Shown here: in pieces, positions 1 through 9,035 of the stretch
Position numbering within the stretch: position 1 is the first letter of the stretch
How the letters are laid out: every line of letters starts with the position of its first letter
DNA from: UBA11524 sp051883695
GTDB lineage: Bacteria > Bacillota > Clostridia > Christensenellales > Aristaeellaceae
Direction: 5' to 3'
Length of the DNA: 64,000 nt
Assembly: GCA_051883695.1 (NCBI GenBank)
Contig: JBJEUF010000163.1
Coordinates: 1 to 64,000, forward strand
Position numbers and translations under genes: made by a program
Notes under the pieces: model-generated
The model's input: only the letters and a program-made list of their open reading frames with translations
The model's database searches: none
Told to the model about the DNA's origin: nothing

Positions 1-2200
1 TGCCGGGGATGGGCGCCTCGATGCGGACGGACTTGACCTCCATGTTCATGGCGATATTGCGGTTCAGGTCGGTGACCTTGGAAACCTTCACACCCGGCGC
101 CAGCTCCAGCTCAAAGCGGCTGATCGCCGGGCCGTGGGTGATGTGGCGCACCTTTGCGGGCACGCGGAAGGACTGCAGCGTGTTCTCCAGGCGGCGGGAG
201 CGCAGCGCGTCCTCCTCCTCGTTGATGCCCTTTTGCATCTCGGGATCCTTGAGCAGATCCATCGGCGGGAAGACGTAGGGATGCTCCTCCTCCGTCTCCA
301 TCAGCGCGCCGTCCGCCAGCGCGGCCATGTTCTGACGGCGCGGCGGGGTCTTGATTTCGGGCTGCCACATGCTGTCCTGCGGCGTTTCGCGGCTGAGAAC
401 GGGCATGACGGGGGCGGCAGGCGTTGCGTCGGCGGCTTCGGGCACATCCTCCCAGGGCGGCGTATCCTCCCAGGTGCGGGCGGGCTTTTGCGGCGCGGCT
501 GCCGTGTTGCGGGCAACGGGGCGGGCCGGACGCTGATCCTCTCCGGAACGCCAGGAGGCGTTTGCCGCGGGCGCGTCGGGCTGGCTCCAGGCCGATGGGG
601 TGTCCTTGCGGGATTTCCGGGGCGCGGCAGGCTCGGCGGCGGCTACGGCATCGCCGTTCTTCTGCGCGTTTGCCGCAGCCTGCGCGGCCTGCAGACGGGC
701 CATGAAGCTGCCTTCACGCACGGGCCTGTCGGTCGACAGCGGCTCCTGCGGCGCGGGCTTCTGCGGAGCGGGAGCAGGCGTCTGCACGGGCCTTGGGGAG
801 GGCTTCCGGGGCTGCGGAGGCTCCTCCTGAACGGGCGGTTCGGGAGCCGGAGCTTCATCGGCGGGCTCCTCCCATGCGGGCTCGTTCCATGCGGGCGCGT
901 CCGTGCGCGGCTGATCCCACGCGGGCGCATCGGGGCTGGACCAGTCCTCCTCCTCGGGAACAGGCTGTGCAATGACGGGCTCAGACCTGCGCACCGGGGC
1001 GGCGGTCCTCTGCGGCTGTCCGGCGGGCTGCCTGCGGGGCGAGGGCTGGGTGGCTTCGCCGGGCAGCGTCTCTTCCTCGTCCGCGCTGCGGCCAAACAGG
1101 CCCCTGCGGCGCGGCTTGTTATCAGGCTCCTCCGCCTTGTCCCGGCGGAAGAGATTCTTCTTCTTGGCGGGGCTTTCCAGCTGTGCGTCGGGCATGGCCT
1201 GCGGTGCGCTGTGATAGCCCGTTTCCTCGGGCGTGGGCTGGAAGCCGACCTGGGGCTTGGGGGTGACCTTCTGCGGCTTTTGCGGGCGGGGCTCGACCTT
1301 CTGCACCAGCGGCGGCTGCATACGCCCCTGCGTCTGGTTCCAGTTGGCTGTCCCGGCGGGCATCATGTTGCTCCACGGATCGGGCGGATCGGGCTGCAGG
1401 TTCTGCTGCGGTGCGGGTCTGGTGCGCTGCTGCTGCATCTGCTGCTGCATCTGCTGCTGTCGGAGCTGCTCCTGCCGGATGCGGAGCTGTTCCTGCTGAT
1501 AGGCCTGCTCCTGCTGCCAGAGAAGCTCCTGCTTCTGCTGTTCGAGCTTCTGCTGCTCCCGTTGGACACGGCGGTCGGCGCTTCTTGTCTTCATGGAGGC
1601 TGAGATGCCCTTCACGTCCAGCCGGATCAGGAAGCAGAAGACCAGCAGCGCCAGCAGGATGGCGATCACCCCGCCGCCGACGGTACTGCCGCCCAGGAGC
1701 TTCCACAGCGGCCAGGCCAGCAGCATCCCCAGGAAGCCGCCGCCGACGGCGCTTTTGCTGCCCCGCTCGTAGGCATCGGACAGGAAGGAGGACATGTTAT
1801 CCCCCACATTGTCCCGGAGCACACTTTGATGGATCGCGTCCATCAGGGAGGAGCCGCCCTGATAGAAGGTGAGGAGCGTGATGATCGTGCAGATGAGGAG
1901 CATCAGCACCGTGCCCAGCACAAAGGGCCGTACCGGCGGCTTGCGCTGGGTGGCAACGATGATGAGCGCGCCGCCCCAGATGGGAATGACGGGCAGCACG
2001 ATCGCCAGCGCACCGCCCAGCCCGCGGCCGAGGGTGCGCAGGAGACGGAAGATGTCGTGATCCAGATCCATCGCGACGGACAGGAGGAGCAGCACGCCCA
2101 GGGCAATCAGAATAAGCCCCGCGATCAGGCTGACGGCCATGCCGTCCGCCGAATAGGTCGGGGCGCGTTTTCCCTGTTTCGGTTTCTTGTTCTGAGCCAT
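1..2200 (-). CDS. ftsK: DNA translocase FtsK/SpoIIIE, N-terminal part (runs off left edge)
   Basis: About 733 residues are visible before the left window edge; no stop is reached, so the motor domain with its Walker motifs lies outside. The start is the ATG whose complement ends at 2200, preceded by GGAGG with 5-6 nt spacing. Four hydrophobic segments (about residues 20-42, 58-80, 88-110 and 145-180) form the membrane anchor. They are followed by a roughly 400-residue Q-, P-, A- and E-rich linker and then, from about residue 650, a conserved stretch (SRRLENTLQSFRVPAKV, later ELELAPGVKVSKV and VRIEAPIPG) that matches the alpha domain of FtsK-type translocases. The family pumps DNA through the division or sporulation septum. 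The gene lies 22 nt downstream of the DUF3298 gene and probably shares its promoter. FtsK and SpoIIIE cannot be told apart from this part. Confidence 0.9.
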   Translation of the reverse strand, partial: MAQNKKPKQGKRAPTYSADGMAVSLIAGLILIALGVLLLLSVAMDLDHDIFRLLRTLGRGLGGALAIVLPVIPIWGGALIIVATQRKPPVRPFVLGTVLMLLICTIITLLTFYQGGSSLMDAIHQSVLRDNVGDNMSSFLSDAYERGSKSAVGGGFLGMLLAWPLWKLLGGSTVGGGVIAILLALLVFCFLIRLDVKGISASMKTRSADRRVQREQQKLEQQKQELLWQQEQAYQQEQLRIRQEQLRQQQMQQQMQQQRTRPAPQQNLQPDPPDPWSNMMPAGTANWNQTQGRMQPPLVQKVEPRPQKPQKVTPKPQVGFQPTPEETGYHSAPQAMPDAQLESPAKKKNLFRRDKAEEPDNKPRRRGLFGRSADEEETLPGEATQPSPRRQPAGQPQRTAAPVRRSEPVIAQPVPEEEDWSSPDAPAWDQPRTDAPAWNEPAWEEPADEAPAPEPPVQEEPPQPRKPSPRPVQTPAPAPQKPAPQEPLSTDRPVREGSFMARLQAAQAAANAQKNGDAVAAAEPAAPRKSRKDTPSAWSQPDAPAANASWRSGEDQRPARPVARNTAAAPQKPARTWEDTPPWEDVPEAADATPAAPVMPVLSRETPQDSMWQPEIKTPPRRQNMAALADGALMETEEEHPYVFPPMDLLKDPEMQKGINEEEDALRSRRLENTLQSFRVPAKVRHITHGPAISRFELELAPGVKVSKVTDLNRNIAMNMEVKSVRIEAPIPG

Positions 2201-2222
2201 GCGTTCCTCCGTTGCTTCTTCG

Positions 2223-3392
2223 TTACTTCATTAGAAATACGCTGCGCAGCACGCCCTGTTCATCGGCGTGGAGACGCAGCCGGTATTCGCCAAGCAGGTA
2301 ATAATCGCTCGTGCCGGGGACGATGCGCCAGCTGTCGGCCATTTCCGCGTCGGTGGCGACGGTGGCGTCCGGGTTGCCCAGCGCGGCGCGCCATTCCGCC
2401 ATGGTCGTGGAGCCGGTGCACAGGCCGTGCAGGTTCAGCCGGTCGGTGCGGATGATGTTGACGGCGCTTTCGTTCCAGCGGTCGGTCAGCGCGTCGGTGA
2501 TGATCCACACCTGCCGGAACGCGCCGTCCTCCAGCAGGAACATGCGCCCGGCCTCGCACAGCTCATTGTCGGTCAGCTGGGCGTAGCGGTCGGTCAGCTC
2601 CAGGACGGACTGTCCGATGACGGCCGGAATCCCGGGGAAGCCGCCTTCCGACAGCGCGCCGGCGATGGCTTCCCGGGCGGTGTCGCGATCCAGCGTAAGC
2701 GCTTCCGCCACGCCCAGTGCCGCCAGCGGGCTCCCCTCGCTCAGATCAAGATATTCGCGCAGCTCCGTCCACAGAAGGGTGACGGTGCCGGCCTTGTCGG
2801 ACAGGGTGCGGAACTGGTCGATGGGGTAATACAGCGTCAGGCCGGTCGGGGAAAGGAAAAAGGTTTCCGGCAGGGGCGTGAGCTCGCCCGCCGCCAGATG
2901 CGCGGACTGCTCCGGCGCGACCGTTTCCAGCAGGTAGGCCTCCATCCCCGCGCGGGCGGCGGCGGGATCGGTGAACAGATCGTCCAGCGTGATGGCTTCC
3001 CCCGTGGTCAGGTCGAGCGTGACGGCGCCCCAGACCTGTGTGGCGCGGGTCGTTTCCACCGCGCCGTCGGACAGGATGGCGCAGGAGTACACGTTGCCCG
3101 CCAGCGTCTGGACATAGCTGACATCCAGCTTCACGGGGGAATTCATGAGCGCGGCCATGCGGGTGATGCGCTCGTTGATCTGCCCGGCGGCCATGATGGC
3201 CTCGTTCACGGCGCTCTCCACCGCCGGATCCTCCAGACCGGTCAGCTGCGGGTAATGCAGCGTGCTGCCCAGCAGCTCCAGCGCCACGTCATGGGCTTCA
3301 GGCCCGGCGGTCTCCGGCTCGGCGCTTTCCGCCACGGCAAAACAGACGGTCAGCAGCAGGACGGTGAGCAGTACGGGAATACGCTTCAGCAT
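2223..3392 (-). CDS. Secreted DUF3298-domain (RsiV/PdaC-like) protein
   Basis: A 389-residue protein with an N-terminal signal peptide (MLKRIPVLLTVLLLTVCFAV, cleavage likely after AVAES). The central region (about 35-200) has the pattern of the DUF3298/RsiV C-terminal fold: a strand ending in VWGAVTLDLTTGEAITLDDLF, then a helix, then TPLPETFFLSPTGLTLYYP. RsiV and PdaC proteins with this fold bind lysozyme or act on peptidoglycan, but no catalytic domain is visible here. The remaining ~190 residues are unassigned and end in a beta-rich segment. The ATG at 3392 is chosen over an upstream TTG because GGAGG sits 8 nt before it. Transcription is probably from the TTGCGC/TAGAAT promoter at 3415-3443, continuing into ftsK. 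The function is unknown beyond an extracytoplasmic location. Confidence 0.75.
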   Translation of the reverse strand: MLKRIPVLLTVLLLTVCFAVAESAEPETAGPEAHDVALELLGSTLHYPQLTGLEDPAVESAVNEAIMAAGQINERITRMAALMNSPVKLDVSYVQTLAGNVYSCAILSDGAVETTRATQVWGAVTLDLTTGEAITLDDLFTDPAAARAGMEAYLLETVAPEQSAHLAAGELTPLPETFFLSPTGLTLYYPIDQFRTLSDKAGTVTLLWTELREYLDLSEGSPLAALGVAEALTLDRDTAREAIAGALSEGGFPGIPAVIGQSVLELTDRYAQLTDNELCEAGRMFLLEDGAFRQVWIITDALTDRWNESAVNIIRTDRLNLHGLCTGSTTMAEWRAALGNPDATVATDAEMADSWRIVPGTSDYYLLGEYRLRLHADEQGVLRSVFLMK

Positions 3393-3414
3393 AAGCAATA
3401 CCTCCGGAGATTAT

Positions 3415-3443
3415 ATTCTACTACAATTAACGAATTCGCGCAA
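3415..3443 (-). promoter_or_regulatory. Sigma-A-type promoter for the DUF3298-ftsK pair
   Basis: Read on the minus strand, TTGCGC (3438-3443) is separated by 17 nt from TAGAAT (3415-3420), 23 nt upstream of the ATG at 3392. The 216-bp gap to the next gene on the right is a divergent promoter region. Confidence 0.65.
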
Positions 3444-3526
3444 GCGTTCCATCCCGCGAAGCGCCGGCGTCCCAGATCATACAACGTGCCGAACTGTAAA
3501 TTTTCATCCCCCGTCCGGCGGCGCGA

Positions 3527-3555
3527 TTGACTTTCCCCGGGCGTTATGCTATCCT
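3527..3555 (+). promoter_or_regulatory. Sigma-A-type promoter for the PIG-L/glycosidase gene
   Basis: TTGACT (3527-3532), a 17-nt spacer and TATCCT (3550-3555) lie 54 nt before the chosen ATG at 3609. It diverges from the promoter at 3415-3443. Confidence 0.55.
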
Positions 3556-3608
3556 TTCAGGTGTTTGAAGACCATGAAACCCGCCCGATGGAAAGGCAGA
3601 TGATTCCG

Positions 3609-5747
3609 ATGAAAAAATATCTCACCGGCCTGTTTGTGACCCTGCTGCTGCTGTGCGTGTCCTCGATGGCGCTGGCGGCGGAGGCGGTCGATATCACCGA
3701 TCAGTGCAAGTTCAAGGTGGCTTATACCGACCGCAAGTACACCCAGATGACGGACAAGAAGTACACCTCCTACTGGGAGAGCAGGTCCGTCATGAATCCC
3801 TTTATCGCCATGTCCGCGCCCGAGGGGCAGACCATCGCGGGCGTGTACATCTGCTTTGGCAACATGCCCAGCTCCTGGGAGGTGCAGGTGTCCGACGACG
3901 GTCAGGACTGGTTCAAGGCCGTGGAGGGCGATACCCGCTTCCTGCACAGCTATGTGCAGCTCCCGGAGCCGAGCCGGCACGTGCGCGTCATCGTGTCCTC
4001 CGATAAAAAGTACACGCTGCGCGTGAACGAGATTTTCGCGCTCTCCGAGGGAGAGCTGCCCGACTGGGTGCAGGTGTGGGAGCCGACCTGGGAGAAGGCG
4101 GATATTCTGTTCATCTCCACCCATCCGGACGATGAGCTGATCTTCTTTGGCGGCGCGATTCCGACCTATGCGGCGGAAATGCAGCGCCGGGTGGTTGTGG
4201 CCTATTTCTCCCGTTCCAACACCACCCGTTCCTCCGAGCTGCTCAACGGCCTGTGGCACATGGGCGTGCGGAATTACCCCGTGATCGGAGAGTTCCGCGA
4301 TTCCAAGGCCAAGAACCTGACCGAGGCCTACAAGAACGCCGGAGGCAAGAGCGCGGTCAACGAGTGGTTCGTGGGGCTGTACCGGCAGTACAAGCCCGAG
4401 GTGGTCGTGACACAGGATGTCAACGGCGAATACGGGCACAGCCAGCACAAGCTGGTTTCCGAGGCGGCGCTGAACGCCATCGAAATCGCCGCGGACGAGG
4501 ATCAGTACACCGACCTGACCGTGGCCTACGGCACCTGGGAGGTCAGGAAGCTCTACCGTCATCTGTGGGCGGAGAACCAGATCGTCTTTGACTGGGACGT
4601 GCCGCTGGCGAGCATGAACGGCTACACCGGCCTGGAGCTGGCGGACGAGGCGTACCGCGTGTATCACAAGACGCAGGCTGCCTCCGGCTTCTCCGTGATG
4701 GAGACGGGCAGGGAGTACGACAACCGCGTCTTCGGCCTGGTCTACAGCACGGTGGGCGAGGATGTGGAGAAGAATGACTTCCTGGAGAACATCGAGCTGA
4801 CCGGGACGGCACCCGTGCAAAAACAGGAGGTCGTTACCGATACCAGCCGCTACGCGCACCTGCTGCCCGGGCTCAACGAGCGCGGCTTCCTGGATGAGGG
4901 CGAGTTCATCTACTCCTCCGAGGACGAGGGACTGTGGATCTTCATCGACGAAACGAGCAAGATCATCATCGAGCGCAAGTATGACGCGACGCAGCCCCTG
5001 ACGTGGTTCGAGGCGGATCTCTACACCGACGTGGCGGCGGGCGAGATGATCCGCTCCATCTGGAACGATCCGGTCAAAAAAAGCAAGGTGCGCGCGGACG
5101 CCGCCGAAACCGCCACGAAGCAGGGCGTGGTCTTCGCGATGAACACCGACTACTTCACCTATCGCGTGGACGTGAACGCCTCCGGCCGCGCGACGGGCGT
5201 TGTTGTGCGCGAGGGCGAGATTCTCTATGACGATCCCTATACCGAGAAGAAAGCCAACGTCAACGGCCTGTTCCCGAACCTGGACATGTGCGCCTTCTTT
5301 GCGGACGGCTCCATGCAGGTGTACCGCTCCTATGAGATCACCGCGCAGGAGCTGGTCGAGCAGGGCGCGTACATGGTCTATTCCTTCGGGCCGTATCTGA
5401 TGAAGGACGGCAAGCTCTCCGAAATGGCCTATGAGAGCAGCGAGAGCAAGAACCCGCGCTGCGCCATCGGCATGGTGGAGCCGGGACACTATGTGGCGAT
5501 CATGGCGGAGGGCCGATTGAAGCGCTCCGAGGGCGTGACGGTGTCCTATCTGGCCAAGCTCATGCGTGCCAAGGGATGTCAGGTGGCCTTCAACCTGGAC
5601 GGCGGTCAGACGGCGGTCATGGTGTTTATGGGCAAGCAGATCAACCAGATCGGCGCCTACGACGGCGGCAAGACCAATTCCCGCAAGACCTGCGAGGTCA
5701 TGGGCGTTGGGTACTCCGAGCAGGTCGGCGTGTACGAGGTGCAGTAA
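3609..5747 (+). CDS. Secreted PIG-L deacetylase / phosphodiester glycosidase fusion protein
   Basis: A 712-residue exported protein; the signal peptide begins MKKYLTGLFVTLLLLCV. Three modules follow. Residues about 25-140 form a beta-rich, discoidin-like region (SWEVQVSDDGQDWFKA). Residues about 145-400 are a PIG-L/LmbE-type deacetylase with the zinc motif STHPDDELIFFGG and a later GEYGHSQHK histidine motif; this family removes N-acetyl groups from glucosamine derivatives. Residues about 450-712 match the NAGPA/phosphodiester glycosidase family (VVFAMNTDYFTYR, AFNLDGGQTAVMVF), which hydrolyses GlcNAc-1-phosphodiester bonds. The combination suggests remodelling of a cell-surface glycan or phosphoglycan outside the cell; that role is inference. 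ATG 3600 is an alternative start, but 3609 gives the cleaner signal peptide. The stop codon overlaps the first base of a palindromic repeat. Confidence 0.85.
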   Translation: MKKYLTGLFVTLLLLCVSSMALAAEAVDITDQCKFKVAYTDRKYTQMTDKKYTSYWESRSVMNPFIAMSAPEGQTIAGVYICFGNMPSSWEVQVSDDGQDWFKAVEGDTRFLHSYVQLPEPSRHVRVIVSSDKKYTLRVNEIFALSEGELPDWVQVWEPTWEKADILFISTHPDDELIFFGGAIPTYAAEMQRRVVVAYFSRSNTTRSSELLNGLWHMGVRNYPVIGEFRDSKAKNLTEAYKNAGGKSAVNEWFVGLYRQYKPEVVVTQDVNGEYGHSQHKLVSEAALNAIEIAADEDQYTDLTVAYGTWEVRKLYRHLWAENQIVFDWDVPLASMNGYTGLELADEAYRVYHKTQAASGFSVMETGREYDNRVFGLVYSTVGEDVEKNDFLENIELTGTAPVQKQEVVTDTSRYAHLLPGLNERGFLDEGEFIYSSEDEGLWIFIDETSKIIIERKYDATQPLTWFEADLYTDVAAGEMIRSIWNDPVKKSKVRADAAETATKQGVVFAMNTDYFTYRVDVNASGRATGVVVREGEILYDDPYTEKKANVNGLFPNLDMCAFFADGSMQVYRSYEITAQELVEQGAYMVYSFGPYLMKDGKLSEMAYESSESKNPRCAIGMVEPGHYVAIMAEGRLKRSEGVTVSYLAKLMRAKGCQVAFNLDGGQTAVMVFMGKQINQIGAYDGGKTNSRKTCEVMGVGYSEQVGVYEVQ

Positions 5748-5908
5748 TACTAATTCTCAATAAAAATGTTACATTCGCACAGCGCCTTTTCCGTTCTGGC
5801 TTTGCTTCGTTCCGCTCACCGTACTTCCAGTACGCCTCGCTTCACTCAGCTTTGCCAGAACGAAAAATTCACTGCGCTCGGTGCAACATTTTTACCGAGA
5901 ATTAGTAT
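5747..5908 (+). repeat. Palindromic intergenic element, family 1, copy 1
   Basis: A 162-bp imperfect inverted repeat. The outer arms are ATACTAATTCTC (5747-5758) and GAGAATTAGTAT (5897-5908). Inside are AATGTTACA/TGCAACATT, TTCTGGC/GCCAGAA and a central CGTACTTCCAGTACG palindrome. The same element occurs at 15871-16046 and 38927-39089 in the same orientation. It encodes no protein and would fold into one long interrupted hairpin. Confidence 0.9.
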
Positions 5909-5920
5909 AAGGGTTTCGGC

Positions 5921-5958
5921 GCGGTTCCGGGGACAGCAAGCCCCCGGAACCGCTTTTT
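5921..5958 (+). terminator. Rho-independent terminator after the PIG-L/glycosidase gene
   Basis: GCGGTTCCGGGG (5921-5932) pairs with CCCCGGAACCGC (5942-5953) and is followed by TTTTTC. It lies beyond the family 1 repeat, so the transcript would include the repeat hairpin. Confidence 0.85.
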
Positions 5959-6013
5959 CAGGCTCTGCTGCGTCGCACCGCCCCTGTTTTTTGCGTTCCG
6001 CGGGCGCAACCGG

Positions 6014-6042
6014 TTGCATTTCCCGGCAAATGCAGGTATACT
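6014..6042 (+). promoter_or_regulatory. Sigma-A-type promoter for the Big_2 protein gene
   Basis: TTGCAT (6014-6019), a 17-nt spacer and TATACT (6037-6042), 80 nt before the ATG at 6123. With the repeat and terminator, this accounts for the 375-bp gap. Confidence 0.65.
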
Positions 6043-6122
6043 AAATGATGAAATCCAAGGAAGAAAATGCAAGGCTGATACGTCTTTTTGATGAAAACGA
6101 TTTGCAGACCGGAGGGATAGCC

Positions 6123-8174
6123 ATGAAGCGACTTTTCACCCTGCTCCTGACCGTGCTGCTGGCGCTGGGATGCCTGACCGGCGTCGCGCTGGCGGAGAAC
6201 AAGTTTACCTTTGATGCAAGCGTCAGCACCGTCTTTGAGGGCGAGACGCTGCAGCTGGAGCTGATCCGGGAGGGCGACTGTGCCGATGAGGGCATGCTCA
6301 CCTTCGTTTCCTCCAACAAGCGGGCTGTGACCGTCGATCAGGACGGCGTGGTCTATGGCGTGGGCAAGGGCACGGCCACCATCACCGCCACCCTGAAGGG
6401 AGAAAAGCGCACGTGGAAGTGCTCGCTCACCGTCACCTGCGCCCGGGCGGTGGAGGAGGTGCGCGTGGCGGAGGAGAAGCTGCCCGTCTACGAGGCGGAC
6501 GATCCGGTGCTGGACGGCGCGCTGAATGCCTACGGCGCGTACGGCGATCTGCCCGTGCTGGTGCTGCGCAAGGGAAAGTCCCAGACGGTGAGCGCAACCC
6601 TGTATCCGACGGACGCCACCAACCGCAAGTGGCAGATGACCACCTCGGACAGCGATATCGTCCGCGTCAGCGGCACGTCCCTGACCGGCCGGGCAACGGG
6701 CGAATGCCTGGTGACCGTGCAGAGCGTGCAGAACCCCGAGGTCTATGTGGCTTACCACGCGGTCGTGGTGGAGCCGGTGACAAAGGTGAAGGTGAACGGC
6801 GACACCAAGTCCATCTATATCGGTGACAGCATCGTGCTGGAGGCGGACGTCACGCCGTCGAACGCGACCATTCAGGGCGTGACCTGGACGAGCGACCGGC
6901 CGGACAACGCCAGCGTGGATGCCTATGGCGTGGTGACCGGCATCAGCAAGGGTGATGCGAAAATCACCGCCAAGGCGGCTGACGGCTCCGGGCAGTACGG
7001 CACCTACACCGTGACGGTGAAGCAGCAGCCGGAGTCCATCACGCTGTCCAAGACCAGCCTCACCCTCAAGACCGGCAATTACCAGACCCTGAAGGCCACC
7101 GTGCTGCCGGACAGCACCAACGACAAGACCGTTGTCTGGTATTCCTCCGATACCTCGGTTGCCAAGGTCAGCAGCGGCAAGGTGACCGCCGTCAGCCCCG
7201 GCACAGCCATCATCACCTGCGAGAGCAAGACCCATCCCCATGTGTACGCGCAGATGGTTGTGACGGTGTATCAGCCTGTGACGAGCATTTCCTTCATTGA
7301 GAAGAATCCCTATGTCGCCGTGAACGGGAGCATCACCCTGAACTGGGAGGTCGGCCCCGCCACCGCGACGGATTCCTCCGTCACCCTGTCCACCAACAAG
7401 CCCAGCGTGCTGGAGGTGTATCAGGACGGTACCATCGTCGGCCTGAAGCGCGGCGAAGCCTATGTGTATGCCACCGCCAACGACGGCTCCGGCAAGAAGG
7501 CTACCATCAAGGTGACCGTCACCCAGCCTGTTGAGGGCGTGGAGATGAAGTACGGTGAGATGAGCGTGGGCGTGGGCAGCAAGGTGACCAACACCGCCAT
7601 CCTGTCGCCTTCGGATGCCACCATCACCGGCATGACCTGGTACTCCGAGGATGAGAACATCGCCACCGTTTCCGGCACGGGAACGAAGCCCACCGTCACC
7701 GGCAGGGCCTGGGGCGAAACGACCATCATCGGCGTGACGGAGGATGGCAAGTATGTTACCACCTTCACCGTGTCCGTCGGCAATCTGGACGAGGCGCTGG
7801 TGATCACCAACCTCTATGTGGAGGGCAGCGACACCATCCGCATTGTCACCTACAACCAGTCCAACCTTGTCATCACCCATTTCGACTATGAGATTGAGCT
7901 GTACGACGCGTGGGGCAATCCGCTGGACTGCAATGCCCGCAACCACTCCAACCGCTTTGAGGGCAGCAACAGGCATACCCTCTATCCCGGCGAGTCCCTC
8001 GGCCGCGGCACCTACTCCTTCGGCAGTGAGTTCAGCCGCCCCTGGGGCATCGGCAGGGTTGTGATGCGCATCGTCAGCTACCAAACCGAGGATGGCACCA
8101 CCCGCTATATCCGCGAGGAGAACCGCGTGGAGAAGGTCTGGGAGGCCACGGTGCTGGATGGCTATTCCTGGTAA
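6123..8174 (+). CDS. Secreted protein with six Big_2 (bacterial Ig-like) domains
   Basis: A 683-residue exported protein starting MKRLFTLLLTVLLALGCLTG; GGAGGG lies 7 nt before this ATG, which rules out the upstream in-frame ATG at 6045. The body is six successive Ig-like domains of the Big_2 type (about residues 28-125, 155-225, 226-310, 311-395, 396-480 and 481-560). They show recurring patterns such as VTWTSDRPDNASVDAYGVVT and VVWYSSDTSVAKVSSGKVTA. The last ~120 residues form a different, unassigned beta-rich domain. Big_2 arrays usually serve as stalks or adhesive modules. There is no cell-wall anchor, catalytic motif or C-terminal membrane segment, so attachment would have to be non-covalent, or the protein is released. 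Confidence 0.85.
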   Translation: MKRLFTLLLTVLLALGCLTGVALAENKFTFDASVSTVFEGETLQLELIREGDCADEGMLTFVSSNKRAVTVDQDGVVYGVGKGTATITATLKGEKRTWKCSLTVTCARAVEEVRVAEEKLPVYEADDPVLDGALNAYGAYGDLPVLVLRKGKSQTVSATLYPTDATNRKWQMTTSDSDIVRVSGTSLTGRATGECLVTVQSVQNPEVYVAYHAVVVEPVTKVKVNGDTKSIYIGDSIVLEADVTPSNATIQGVTWTSDRPDNASVDAYGVVTGISKGDAKITAKAADGSGQYGTYTVTVKQQPESITLSKTSLTLKTGNYQTLKATVLPDSTNDKTVVWYSSDTSVAKVSSGKVTAVSPGTAIITCESKTHPHVYAQMVVTVYQPVTSISFIEKNPYVAVNGSITLNWEVGPATATDSSVTLSTNKPSVLEVYQDGTIVGLKRGEAYVYATANDGSGKKATIKVTVTQPVEGVEMKYGEMSVGVGSKVTNTAILSPSDATITGMTWYSEDENIATVSGTGTKPTVTGRAWGETTIIGVTEDGKYVTTFTVSVGNLDEALVITNLYVEGSDTIRIVTYNQSNLVITHFDYEIELYDAWGNPLDCNARNHSNRFEGSNRHTLYPGESLGRGTYSFGSEFSRPWGIGRVVMRIVSYQTEDGTTRYIREENRVEKVWEATVLDGYSW

Positions 8175-8255
8175 GCACGGGCCGGACCTGCATCCCGGGC
8201 GGTACAGCCGATCCGCTCCGGGGCAGGCTATTCGGGACAACAGGAGAGAGGAATC

Positions 8256-8792
8256 ATGCGCCTGATTTCCATGGTGAGAGAAGGAATGAACAGGTATCGC
8301 GCCAGGAAGCTCACAAAGTGCGGCAAGCATGTCTGGATCAGCAGGACGGCGCATTTGCAGGGCAACATTGAGGTGGGCGACGACGTGCGGATCGGGGACA
8401 GGGCAAACTTTGTTTCCACGATGGCAACGCTCCGCATTGGTAGCCATGTTGTCTTTGGCCCCGATGTAACGATTTACACCGGCGATCATGCGACGGATTT
8501 CCTCGGATACCATATTTCCGAAATTACGGACGATATGAAACGGGCGCGGGGCAAAGCCTACGATCGGGACGTCGTCATCGAAGCGGGATGCTGGATTGGC
8601 ACAAGAGCCATGATCCTCAAGGGCGTGACGGTCGGACGAGGCTCGGTGATTGGCGCAGGCGCGATCGTGACCAGGGATGTTCCGCCCTACTCGGTCTATG
8701 TGGGCGTACCGGATGTCAGGGTATATCCGCGGTTCACGGAGGAACAGATCGCGGAGCATGAACGGATCCTGGCCTCCAGAAAGATGCTGTGA
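8256..8792 (+). CDS. Hexapeptide-repeat (left-handed beta-helix) acyltransferase
   Basis: A 178-residue protein of the WbbJ/maltose O-acetyltransferase type. Isoleucine-rich hexapeptide repeats run from about residue 30 to 150 (VWISRTAHLQGNIEVGDDVR, then VVIEAGCWIGTRAMILKGVT and GSVIGAGAIVTRDVPPYSVY). An internal loop holds the catalytic-type histidine (TGDHATDF). The family transfers acetyl or acyl groups from acyl-CoA to sugars, often in surface polysaccharide assembly; the acceptor here is unknown. The start ATG has GAGAGG 5-6 nt upstream. By eye its base composition is somewhat less GC-rich than its neighbours. It stands alone, with a repeat immediately downstream. Confidence 0.85.
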   Translation: MRLISMVREGMNRYRARKLTKCGKHVWISRTAHLQGNIEVGDDVRIGDRANFVSTMATLRIGSHVVFGPDVTIYTGDHATDFLGYHISEITDDMKRARGKAYDRDVVIEAGCWIGTRAMILKGVTVGRGSVIGAGAIVTRDVPPYSVYVGVPDVRVYPRFTEEQIAEHERILASRKML

Positions 8793-8824
8793 CGCTTCGC
8801 ACGGCTGGCAGATGTCAGCCGTGT
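8792..8824 (+). repeat. 33-bp hairpin, left direct repeat flanking family 2 copy 1
   Basis: The 33 bp match 9031-9063 with one mismatch. The core is a perfect hairpin, GCACGGCTG (8799-8807) pairing with CAGCCGTGC (8816-8824). Its first base overlaps the stop codon of the acyltransferase. Confidence 0.85.
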
Positions 8825-9035
8825 GCAGACTGTTAAAAGCCCGGGAGGTGTCGGAGGGCCCGCAGGCCCTCTGACCGGATTCGTATCGACCGGCTTTGCC
8901 GGTCGGGCGGGGCGTTTCCGGCTAAGCCGGAAACTTACCTTACACGGAGGAACGGCCGTCAGGGCTGCTTGCAGCCCTGACAGTGACGGAGTGCAATCCC
9001 TCGAAAAAGTGCTTTAGGCACTTTTTCGACACGCT
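8825..9035 (+). repeat. Five-hairpin intergenic element, family 2, copy 1
   Basis: A 211-bp noncoding unit repeated at 44526-44737. It holds five consecutive hairpins: GAGGGCC/GGCCCTC, CGACCGGC/GCCGGTCG, GTTTCCGGCT/AGCCGGAAAC, GTCAGGGCTGC/GCAGCCCTGAC and CGAAAAAGTGC/GCACTTTTTCG. It is flanked by 33-bp direct repeats. Together they occupy most of the 354-bp gap between the acyltransferase and the isomerase genes. Confidence 0.9.

Noticed and set aside
134..1603. A plus-strand 489-codon frame at the left edge
   Set aside because: It is antisense to the FtsK linker region; the minus-strand frame continues from a good start at 2200 into a conserved FtsK domain.
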